A DNA stretch of 27,748 bases. Source: Kiritimatiellia bacterium. GTDB lineage: Bacteria; Verrucomicrobiota; Kiritimatiellia; UBA8416; JABMPJ01. This document shows, piece by piece, positions 16,223 through 22,580 of this stretch (positions are counted from its first letter, which is position 1; each line of letters starts with the position of its first letter). Below the pieces are notes generated by a model, which saw nothing but the letters and a program-made list of their open reading frames with translations, was not told the DNA's origin and searched no databases. Both the position numbers and the translations under genes were made by a program. The DNA is taken from the NCBI GenBank assembly GCA_029939545.1, contig JAOZSS010000005.1, positions 1-27,748 on the forward strand, given 5' to 3'.

Positions 16223-17345
16223 CGGTCTCTCCTTCGTCGTTCTCGGCTGATGCCTTCACGTAGTTGAGCATGAAGCGCGTGTAGGCGTTGACATACCAGT
16301 TCACGCCCACGGTCACATTGTCTTCGGTGCCGCCGCGGATGCCGTCATCCAGGTCGAGTGTACTGTAGCGGGCCGCCAGTTCCCAAGCACCCGCGCCGCC
16401 CTGTCCGGCGGGACGACGGGGCTTGAGCCTACCGAATGTGCCGCTCTGTGGATCGTAGGGGCGGGTTTCACCGGTCAGTATCCAACTCGCATAGGCATAC
16501 CAGCCAGAGTAAGACTCATTGTCGAACCCATCCCGATCGAGTTCGGCCGCCATGAACTCCGCCTGCACCGAGAACGGTCCGGCCACACCGGCAATCTCTA
16601 CGCCGGCACTTACCTGTGCATTGAGATTACTGATCACACCGGTATCAATCAGGCGGGTATCGGCCACATGCGATTCGGGGCGCGCACGAACCTGGCCAAG
16701 GTCATCGCCGCGCGGCTGCCGGTAGGCACCCCACGCACCGAGGTGCAGCGCCTTCCTGTCACCACGTAGAGGCGCACCGCTCACGCGTGCGCTGGCCCCA
16801 ACTCCGTCTTTCTGGGATTCGTCCACGCCACTGTTCTCGCCGTACACCCCGGCACCGGCATACCACGCATCGCCGTGCGTACCGATACCCACGCCGATCC
16901 GGCGCGAAGCGGGCGCGAAGGCCAGCACGGGCAGGGCACGCTCCATAAAGGTGATGTACTTGGAGCTGCTCGTATCTTCGAGCGAGCCATGCTCGATGAA
17001 CTGGCCCACGTATAGCGTCGTGGCCTCGCCCAGACCGCCGTAGCCTATATAGAAATCGTAGAGCGAGCTCGATCCGCTCGCCGTGAACTCGTATTGGCCC
17101 TTGAAAAACCAGTCCTCGTCAATCGCGCCCTTGACATACAGACGACCGCGCCGCACCTCCGTACCGCTGCTGAGATCGACATCGTCGCTGTCGTACGCGG
17201 CAGCATCGAACATGAGTCGACCACCAATCTCCAGCGACTCGAGCGCCGCCGCCCGCTCGATCCCCGCGGCTGCCTCCTCACCTGTCGCCATTCCAACCAG
17301 GACGAGCACAAGACAGGCCGCTATCAACCGATACTCTATACGCAT
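16182..17345 (-). CDS. Outer-membrane porin of the OprO/OprP (Porin_O_P) family
   Basis: Probably forms a beta-barrel channel in the outer membrane; OprP-family members favour anions such as phosphate, but selectivity here is not readable. The 387-residue product has a signal peptide (MRIEYRLIAACLVLVLVGMATG). Family-like segments are RRGRLYVKGAIDEDWFFKGQYEF, LYVGQFIEHGSLEDTSSS, and the strongly typical YITFMERALPVLAFAP. Alternating barrel strands continue to a terminal phenylalanine (RAQLDF), the usual BAM recognition end. The start at 17345 has GAGGGAAG upstream; an ATG nine codons earlier (17372) lacks a good site and would put charged residues before the signal. It is first in the six-gene minus-strand run, and its 3' end overlaps the binding-protein gene. 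Confidence 0.87.
   Translation of the reverse strand: MRIEYRLIAACLVLVLVGMATGEEAAAGIERAAALESLEIGGRLMFDAAAYDSDDVDLSSGTEVRRGRLYVKGAIDEDWFFKGQYEFTASGSSSLYDFYIGYGGLGEATTLYVGQFIEHGSLEDTSSSKYITFMERALPVLAFAPASRRIGVGIGTHGDAWYAGAGVYGENSGVDESQKDGVGASARVSGAPLRGDRKALHLGAWGAYRQPRGDDLGQVRARPESHVADTRLIDTGVISNLNAQVSAGVEIAGVAGPFSVQAEFMAAELDRDGFDNESYSGWYAYASWILTGETRPYDPQSGTFGRLKPRRPAGQGGAGAWELAARYSTLDLDDGIRGGTEDNVTVGVNWYVNAYTRFMLNYVKASAENDEGETDVDIVQVRAQLDF
16226..16234 (-). promoter_or_regulatory. Ribosome binding site for the binding-protein gene, inside the porin gene
   Basis: On the minus strand AAGGAGAGA lies here; its AAGGAG core ends six nt before the ATG at 16222. It decides the start and shows that the 41-nt overlap with the porin gene is real. 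Confidence 0.8.
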
Positions 17346-17488
17346 TCCAATCTTCCCTCGCTTATGCCACATTTAACCGCGTGGAGGGATAATGGTACAG
17401 AGAAAAAGCCGCTTCGGAGCAGGGGTTACCTGTGGGGCAGTGGAAGACGTCCTGGGGGTGGCATAACCCAACGTAGACGTTGTCGTCC

Positions 17489-17773
17489 TCACCCACGCAG
17501 GTTAGCAAGGGCGTCCCGCAGCATGAGTCCCAAGGCCTTCTTGCCCGCAGTGGTCTTGAAGTACCTCTCACGTCGGTGGGCGTCGGTCGTAGATGCGTGG
17601 TATTCGCAATAGATCAGGCGCAGCGGCCGGCGTGGTGCTGTCGCCTGGTTGCGGCCGTTGAAGCGATCGGTCAGTCGTTGCTTCAAGTTGCTACTGTAGC
17701 CGATGTAAAGCTTACCGTCGGCTTCGCTGAAAAGGACGTAAACGCAGTGGCCGAGCTTGGCGAATGTTGACAT
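17489..17773 (-). CDS. Small GIY-YIG domain protein (UPF0213/UvrC-like nuclease fold)
   Basis: A 94-residue stand-alone GIY-YIG domain, the nuclease fold of UvrC and homing enzymes. Cellular roles of these small proteins are mostly unknown; some are nucleases. Visible pieces are the first strand VYVLFSEADG, then KLYIGYSSNLKQRL (YIG and the helix with arginine), then PLRLIYCEYHASTTDAHRRERYFK, which holds the typical glutamate. The first GIY element is degenerate (VYV), common in this clade. Start choice: the ATG at 17773 gives MSTFAKLGHCVYVL; a TTG at 17809 would add 12 residues. Neither has a clear ribosome site. It is on the same strand as the porin operon but about 140 nt upstream of it, and a relationship is not evident. 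Confidence 0.82.
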   Translation of the reverse strand: MSTFAKLGHCVYVLFSEADGKLYIGYSSNLKQRLTDRFNGRNQATAPRRPLRLIYCEYHASTTDAHRRERYFKTTAGKKALGLMLRDALANLRG

Positions 17774-17859
17774 GGGGGGGACTATGCCACGGACTGGAGA
17801 GAGAAACAAATAAGGTAGGCACCGTGTAGTAGATGCTTCGCTTCGCTCGCCTCACTTCA

Positions 17860-17934
17860 TGGCACGCCCAAGGGGAGTCGAACCCCTCTTGCCAGGATGA
17901 AAACCTGGAGTCCTAACCGATAGACGATGGGCGC
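17860..17934 (-). tRNA. tRNA-Glu (anticodon UUC), CCA encoded
   Basis: The minus strand folds as a complete cloverleaf. The 5' GCGCCCA (from 17934) pairs with TGGGCGT (17870-17864), with one G-U pair at the end. The anticodon arm is CCAGG-TTTTCAT-CCTGG with UUC at the anticodon, the T arm is GAGGGGTTCGACTCCCC-like, the discriminator is G (17863) and an encoded CCA follows (17862-17860). The anticodon loop matches bacterial glutamate tRNAs. Confidence 0.95.
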
Positions 17935-17957
17935 ACTGGTTTCAACAGAAGCGCGGT

Positions 17958-17986
17958 AGAATATCCAGAGCCGCAATCGGTGGCAA
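17958..17986 (-). promoter_or_regulatory. Probable sigma-70-type promoter of tRNA-Glu
   Basis: On the minus strand TTGCCA (17986-17981) and TATTCT (17963-17958) are separated by exactly 17 nt and lie 23 nt before the mature tRNA 5' end. They match the -35 consensus at 5 of 6 and the -10 at 4 of 6 positions. Confidence 0.6.
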
Positions 17987-18048
17987 GCGGAAACACTGCC
18001 ATTTTTGCGGCCTTTGGTAGGCCTCATCACCGGTCATCCCCTTTTTTC

Positions 18049-18077
18049 TTGATTATCACGGGGTGCACATGAAGAAT
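18049..18077 (+). promoter_or_regulatory. Weak candidate promoter for the phosphofructokinase gene
   Basis: TTGATT (18049-18054), a 17-nt spacer and AAGAAT (18072-18077) resemble -35 and -10 boxes at 4 of 6 positions each, 44 nt before the start codon. Assigned by eye only. Confidence 0.3.
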
Positions 18078-18121
18078 GTCCCCTCTTTTTCGGGGAATGC
18101 GAGAACAAGCCAAGGAGTACT

Positions 18122-19330
18122 ATGAGCGCACCTAAGAAGCAGAACATGTTGATCGCCCAGAGTGGCGGCCCCTCGATGGTTATTAACCAGAGCCTCGTCG
18201 GTGCCGTAATCGAAGCCAAGAAGCAGCCGTCCATCGGCCGTATCTTCGGATCCATGCACGGTATAAAGGGCATCCTCGAGGAGGACCTGATCGACCTGCG
18301 CAAGGAGTCGGCCAGTACGCTCGAAGCCGTGGCCATGACCCCATCCTCCGCCCTCGGCACGGTTCGCATGAAACCCACTGCCGCTGACTGTAAGCGTATA
18401 TTCGAAATGCTTCGGGACCACAACGTGGGCTTCTTCTTCTATATCGGCGGCAACGATTCCGCCGAGACAGTCCATATCATCAACCAGGAAGCCATTAAAG
18501 CTAAACACCCGATCCGCTGCTTCCATATCCCCAAGACCATCGATAACGATCTGCGCTCGAATGACCACACCCCGGGATTCGGCAGCGCCGGACGGTTTGT
18601 TGCCGAAGCGCTACAGGGCATCAACCTGGATAATCGTGCGCTGCCCGGCGTGCATATCTCCGTCATCATGGGCCGTCATGCCGGCTTCCTGACCGCCGCG
18701 TCTGCACTTGGGCGTGTCCACGACGACGATGGGCCGCACCTCATTTACCTGCCGGAATCCTCTTTTAGCATGCCCAAGTTTGTGAAAGACGTGAAAGCAG
18801 TCTACAAAAAGCTCGGCCGCTGCGTCGTGGCGGTATCCGAAGGGATTTCGGACAGCAAAGGCACGGCCATCGCATCCAAGTTCAGCAAAGAAGTCGACTC
18901 GCACGGCAATGTGCAGCTCAGTGGCACCGGTGCCCTGGGCGATCTGCTCGTCGCCGAGCTGAAGGCCCGCACGACGCTTCCGCGCCTCAGGGCCGACACC
19001 TTCGGCTACCTACAGCGCTCTTTCTCGGGTTGTGTGTCTAAAACCGACAAGAAGGAAGCACGCGATGTGGGTTCGGTGGCTGTCCAGACCGCCTGCCAAG
19101 GCGTGAAGAGCGGCTCGATTGCCATCAAGCGCAAACCCGGAAAAGCCTACAAGGTGAGCTACAAACGTGTCCCGCTCACAAGCGTCGCCCGCCACTCCCG
19201 CGAAATGCCCGCCACATTCATCAACAAAGCCAACAACAACGTCACCCAATCCTTCATCGACTACGCCGCCCCCATCGTCGGCAAGCTGCCCAAGCCCGGC
19301 CGCCTCAAGGGCGTGAAGGTGAAGAAGTAA
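18122..19330 (+). CDS. 6-phosphofructokinase, probably PPi-dependent
   Basis: Phosphorylates fructose 6-phosphate to the 1,6-bisphosphate in glycolysis; PPi-using forms are reversible. The 402-residue cytoplasmic protein has the PFK core: AQSGGPSMVIN (12-22), YIGGNDSAET (107-116), PKTIDNDL (137-144), GFGSAGRF and MGRHAGFL (183-190). Lysine in PKTIDND, where ATP enzymes have glycine, and aspartate after the GGN (GGNDS, where ATP enzymes have GGDGS) are the known signatures of PPi specificity. The usual first aspartate of GGDDS is asparagine here, seen in some divergent PPi-type clades but worth checking. AAGGAG five nt before the ATG fixes the start. The gene is monocistronic and converges with purM across a hairpin spacer. 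Confidence 0.9.
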   Translation: MSAPKKQNMLIAQSGGPSMVINQSLVGAVIEAKKQPSIGRIFGSMHGIKGILEEDLIDLRKESASTLEAVAMTPSSALGTVRMKPTAADCKRIFEMLRDHNVGFFFYIGGNDSAETVHIINQEAIKAKHPIRCFHIPKTIDNDLRSNDHTPGFGSAGRFVAEALQGINLDNRALPGVHISVIMGRHAGFLTAASALGRVHDDDGPHLIYLPESSFSMPKFVKDVKAVYKKLGRCVVAVSEGISDSKGTAIASKFSKEVDSHGNVQLSGTGALGDLLVAELKARTTLPRLRADTFGYLQRSFSGCVSKTDKKEARDVGSVAVQTACQGVKSGSIAIKRKPGKAYKVSYKRVPLTSVARHSREMPATFINKANNNVTQSFIDYAAPIVGKLPKPGRLKGVKVKK

Positions 19331-19337
19331 GAGGGAT

Positions 19338-19393
19338 TTCAACGTCCAACAGCCAACGTTTTGGGACATGGTTATTGGGCGTTGGGCGTTGAA
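19338..19393. repeat. Inverted repeat between convergent PFK and purM genes
   Basis: Arms TTCAACGTCCAAC (19338-19350) and GTTGGGCGTTGAA (19381-19393) pair along 13 positions with one G-T wobble. Position between two converging genes suggests a bidirectional end of transcription, although no clean T run follows. Internal CCAAC/GTTGG-type motifs repeat. Confidence 0.6.
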
Positions 19394-19409
19394 GAGAAGC
19401 CGGGCGTTT

Positions 19410-20459
19410 CTACCCACTCAAGCGCACACGCGGCTTCGCGCTGGTCGCCGCCACCTTGCCGATGACGATCCCCGGCTGCTTGGCGGTCTTGAGGGCCTTA
19501 AGCGTGGCGTCGACATCGTTTGGGCGCACGATGATCGTATAGCCGATGCCCATGTTGAAGACGCGGTACATCTCGTCGCGGTCGACTTTGCCCTGGGTGC
19601 CGATGAACGCGAAGACGGGCGGTACTTTCCACGTCGAGCGGTCGATCACCACCTCGGTTCCTTCGGGCAGGATGCGTGGGATATTGTCGATCAGTCCGCC
19701 GCCGGTGATGTGTGCCATGCCGCGGATGCGTACGGCCTTCATGACCGCGAGTACCGGCTTGAGATAGCTGCGGTGCACGGCCAGCAACACGTCCGCTACG
19801 CTGCGCTTGGTGCCGGGGAAGGTGTCGTTGATACCGAGCTTGGCTTTGTCAAAGACCACGCGCCGGGCCAGCGAATAGCCGTTGGTGTGCAGCCCGGTTG
19901 ATTTCAGGCCAATCACCACATCCTTCGGCCGAATCTGCTCGCCGGTCACCAGCGCCTTGCGCTGCACGCTGCCCACGATTGTCCCGACAAGGTCGTATTC
20001 GCCCTCCGGGTAGAGGCCGGGCATCTCGGCGGTCTCACCGCCCAACAAGACGCAACCGTTCTCGCGACACGCCTTGCACAACCCCTTAACCACATCCTTG
20101 AAGACCGGTCCCTTCAGTTTGGCCGTGCCGAGGTAATCGAGAAAGAACATCGGCGTCGCGCCCTGGACAAGGATGTCGTTGGTGCAGTGGTTGATCAGGC
20201 ATTGACCGACGGTGTGATGGCGGTTCGCCATGACGGCAACGTTGAGCTTGGTGCCGACACCATCGGCGCTCGCCACGAGAATGTTGCCCGGACCTGGCGC
20301 ACGGAACAGCCCCCCAAACGACCCGATATTACTGAGGACGTCCTTCGTCGCGGTCTGCTTCACCATGCGCTTGACCGCCGAGAGCGAACTCATCATCTCG
20401 TCGATATCCACACCCGCGGCCGCATATGCGGACTTTGCTTTGCGCTTTGCCATGTTCAA
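19410..20459 (-). CDS. purM: Phosphoribosylformylglycinamidine cyclo-ligase (AIR synthase)
   Basis: Closes the imidazole ring in step five of de novo purine synthesis, converting FGAM to AIR with ATP. The 349-residue length matches PurM. Recognisable pieces are SAYAAAGVDIDEM near the N-terminus, SFGGLFRA, LVASADGVGTKLNVA, HCTNDILVQGATPMFFLDYLGTAK, LLGGETAEMPGLY, GLKSTGLHTNGYSLAR and AHITGGGLIDNIPRILP near the C-terminus. All family motifs are present, so it should be active. Start: ATG at 20459, with a second ATG at 20453 equally possible. It lies 184 nt downstream of the receiver gene on the same strand; no other purine gene is nearby. Confidence 0.95.
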   Translation of the reverse strand: MNMAKRKAKSAYAAAGVDIDEMMSSLSAVKRMVKQTATKDVLSNIGSFGGLFRAPGPGNILVASADGVGTKLNVAVMANRHHTVGQCLINHCTNDILVQGATPMFFLDYLGTAKLKGPVFKDVVKGLCKACRENGCVLLGGETAEMPGLYPEGEYDLVGTIVGSVQRKALVTGEQIRPKDVVIGLKSTGLHTNGYSLARRVVFDKAKLGINDTFPGTKRSVADVLLAVHRSYLKPVLAVMKAVRIRGMAHITGGGLIDNIPRILPEGTEVVIDRSTWKVPPVFAFIGTQGKVDRDEMYRVFNMGIGYTIIVRPNDVDATLKALKTAKQPGIVIGKVAATSAKPRVRLSG

Positions 20460-20643
20460 GACCTACTGATCTAAACACCTGTCACCCGTAAAACCACGAC
20501 CTTACGCGATCCCCATGACCGGGTCGATCAAAAGCGCACCAACACCACAAGAAGCAGGTGCATAGGAATAGAGCCCACCTTCGGCACTCAGACTATCGAA
20601 CTCATGGCCCGAATCTGATTCCCGAACAGTTCCGCCATGCAGC

Positions 20644-21015
20644 TCACCCCCCGTGAAATTCGAGGTTGCGGAGCACTTCCTCCTCGTCGAAGGGCTTGAT
20701 GAGGTAGCCGCAGGCACCCAGCTCAAACATCTGCTTGATGACCTCGCGGTTGGCGTAGGCCGTGCAGAGGAGCACCTTGGTAGAGCGCTTGAGCTTGGCG
20801 TTCTTCATGAACCAGATGCCATCTTCGCCGGGCATACGGTAGTCGGCCATTACGATGTCATAATCGGTTTTGGATACCTTGGCCACCGCTTCCTTGGCAT
20901 TGTCGGCGGTGTGGACCTCGTGGTTGTGCTCCTTGAGCATGTGGCTTAGCGCCTCAAGCAGGCTGTGATCATCATCCATGATCAAGATGCGCATTATTCT
21001 CTTCTCGTTTGCCAT
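20644..21015 (-). CDS. Stand-alone receiver-domain response regulator (CheY-like)
   Basis: A single phosphoacceptor domain of 123 residues with no output domain. It probably works by protein-protein contact or in a phosphorelay. Conserved residues are all present: acidic D14/D15 (MDDDHS), phosphorylated D58 (MADYRMPGEDG), T85 (LCTAYA) and K107 (IKPFDEEE). An AAAGGAG ribosome site is well placed before the ATG at 21015. The only kinase in the window, about 6 kb away in a different operon, is of the HisKA_3 class that usually uses NarL-type partners, so pairing cannot be assumed. Confidence 0.92.
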   Translation of the reverse strand: MANEKRIMRILIMDDDHSLLEALSHMLKEHNHEVHTADNAKEAVAKVSKTDYDIVMADYRMPGEDGIWFMKNAKLKRSTKVLLCTAYANREVIKQMFELGACGYLIKPFDEEEVLRNLEFHGG

Positions 21016-21053
21016 GATGGAGCTCCTTTACAGATGCCGTCAGTAGACGAGTA

Positions 21054-21082
21054 ATTGTTGCCCAAAAGGAAAGCTAAATCAA
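21054..21082 (-). promoter_or_regulatory. Weak candidate promoter for the receiver gene
   Basis: On the minus strand TTGATT (21082-21077) and AACAAT (21059-21054) are 17 nt apart, about 40 nt before the start codon. Each box matches consensus at 4 of 6 positions. The rest of the 193-nt gap to the divergent peptidase gene shows nothing I recognise. Confidence 0.3.
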
Positions 21083-21208
21083 CCCTGAATTCGGCCAATT
21101 CCACTCGACAACACGCGGTTCAAGAGGCAAGGTTTCTGGGTTTGGACTCGACAAGCGAGGTGGTGGCAAGATGACATCGAGAGTGTTGATAAATAGGCGC
21201 GGTTGAAT

Positions 21209-22573
21209 ATGAGTGCTGAACTATTTAAGGAAGAGCGGTTTATTGAGGAGTGGAAGGTATTCCTCCGCTTTCCTTCTGTAGGGGCTGATCCGGCACATCA
21301 CAGCGACTGCTCAGCGTGTGCCGAGTGGTTGGGGCAGCACCTCAACACGATGGGCCTTGCTGCCGAAGTCCTCGAAACGCCGGGACTCCCCGCGGTCTAC
21401 GCCGAACACCGCACCGGTGATGGGGTGCCGACGATCCTTTTCTACGGCCACTACGATGTCCAACCGGTCGATCCGGTCGATGCCTGGACCACGCCGCCCT
21501 TCGAACCGGCACTACGCAATGGACGTCTCTATGCCCGCGGAGCGCAGGACGACAAGGGCCAGGCCTTCTCATTTCTCAAAGCCGTGGAAGCCCTGCTGGC
21601 AACCGGTCAGCTCAAGGTGAACCTGAAGGTCATCATCGAGGGCGAAGAAGAGAGCGGTAGTCGCGGCCTTTCCGCCATGCTCGACGCCTGGCGCGAGCGC
21701 CTGGCCGCTGACATCCTGATGGTGGCCGATACCGGCACCATCCCGGACGGCACCCCCACGATCGTTATGGGATTGCGCGGTCTGCTGCACGTGGCGGTAA
21801 CGCTACGGGGCCCGTCGCACGACCTGCATTCGGGACTCCACGGTGGCCTGGCCCTGAACCCCGTCACAGAGCTCACCCGCCTCCTGGCGACACTCTTTGC
21901 GCCCGACCGCAGCATCGCAGTTGATGGGTTCTACGATGGGATCCACAACCCAACAGCCCTGGAGCATTCCCTGGTTCAGAAGACGCCCTTCGATCCGGTC
22001 GCCTACGCGCGCTCCTTCGGGATGCCGCCGGTGGCCGGCGCACCGGAGTACACCCCCCTGGAACGGCTGGGCTTCCGGCCCGCCCTCGATATCAACGGCA
22101 TCAGCGGCGGCAATGCCAACAGCATGAAGACGGTCATTCCGTCCGCCGCGACCGCGCGCCTGACCGCACGCCTGGCCGCCGGCCAGGACCCCAACCACTG
22201 CCTGGAGGCTATCTGCGACCATCTCAAAGCCCGAGCCCCCGACGCGATGAAGCTGACGATTCACGACACCGGCTCGGCTGGTGCCGGGTTCCGTATCGAC
22301 CCTGAAAGCGCGCCTGTGCGGCTTGCTCGCGACGTCCTGGTCGACTTGGCGGGTTGCGAACCGGTGTATCATTGGGAAGGTGCCTCCATCCCTATCATTC
22401 CCGCACTGGCCGAGGCCGCCGGGGCCGCCCCCCTCTTGGTTGGCTTTGGCCACGAAGACGACCATGTCCACGCCCCGGACGAGTCGTATTCCATCGCGCA
22501 GTTCCGGAGGGGATTCGAATACGCGGCGCACTTCCTCCAAGCGGCTGCGGGAACCCACCTGGCCCGGGAGTAG
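21209..22573 (+). CDS. M20-family metallopeptidase / dipeptidase
   Basis: Di-zinc exopeptidase or amidohydrolase acting on small peptides or acylated amino acids in the cytoplasm. No signal peptide is seen. Metal and catalytic motifs are complete: GHYDVQP (H81, D83), GAQDDKG (bridging aspartate near D114), EGEEESGS (catalytic and metal glutamates near 146-147), VADTG (D174) and the C-terminal histidine in GHEDDHVHAPDE. The dimerisation/lid domain (about 190-310) includes the LHSGLHGG segment typical of the dipeptidase clade (carnosinase/DapE relatives). The ATG at 21209 is preferred over an in-frame TTG two codons earlier. recD2 begins 7 nt after its stop. The two are probably co-transcribed, although a functional link is not evident. 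The true substrate is unknown. Confidence 0.9.
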   Translation: MSAELFKEERFIEEWKVFLRFPSVGADPAHHSDCSACAEWLGQHLNTMGLAAEVLETPGLPAVYAEHRTGDGVPTILFYGHYDVQPVDPVDAWTTPPFEPALRNGRLYARGAQDDKGQAFSFLKAVEALLATGQLKVNLKVIIEGEEESGSRGLSAMLDAWRERLAADILMVADTGTIPDGTPTIVMGLRGLLHVAVTLRGPSHDLHSGLHGGLALNPVTELTRLLATLFAPDRSIAVDGFYDGIHNPTALEHSLVQKTPFDPVAYARSFGMPPVAGAPEYTPLERLGFRPALDINGISGGNANSMKTVIPSAATARLTARLAAGQDPNHCLEAICDHLKARAPDAMKLTIHDTGSAGAGFRIDPESAPVRLARDVLVDLAGCEPVYHWEGASIPIIPALAEAAGAAPLLVGFGHEDDHVHAPDESYSIAQFRRGFEYAAHFLQAAAGTHLARE

Positions 22574-22580
22574 GATTGCC

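Noticed and set aside
17362..17571. 69-codon minus-strand frame with several cysteines and histidines upstream of the porin gene
   Set aside because: It overlaps the GIY-YIG gene and the porin start, with no ribosome site or recognisable domain. The cysteine spacing matches no motif I know, and I found no convincing riboswitch fold in the 17374-17488 leader.
20460..20643. 184-nt gap between the receiver gene and purM, with a 74-codon frame at 20502-20726
   Set aside because: The frame overlaps the receiver gene and looks like a shadow. I see no tRNA, strong hairpin or clear promoter in this gap.
22281..22580. N-terminal extension of recD2 into the peptidase gene
   Set aside because: The extra 100 residues are low-complexity Arg/Ser/Pro sequence overlapping the conserved peptidase C-terminus; GTG at 22581 gives the normal RecD2 length.
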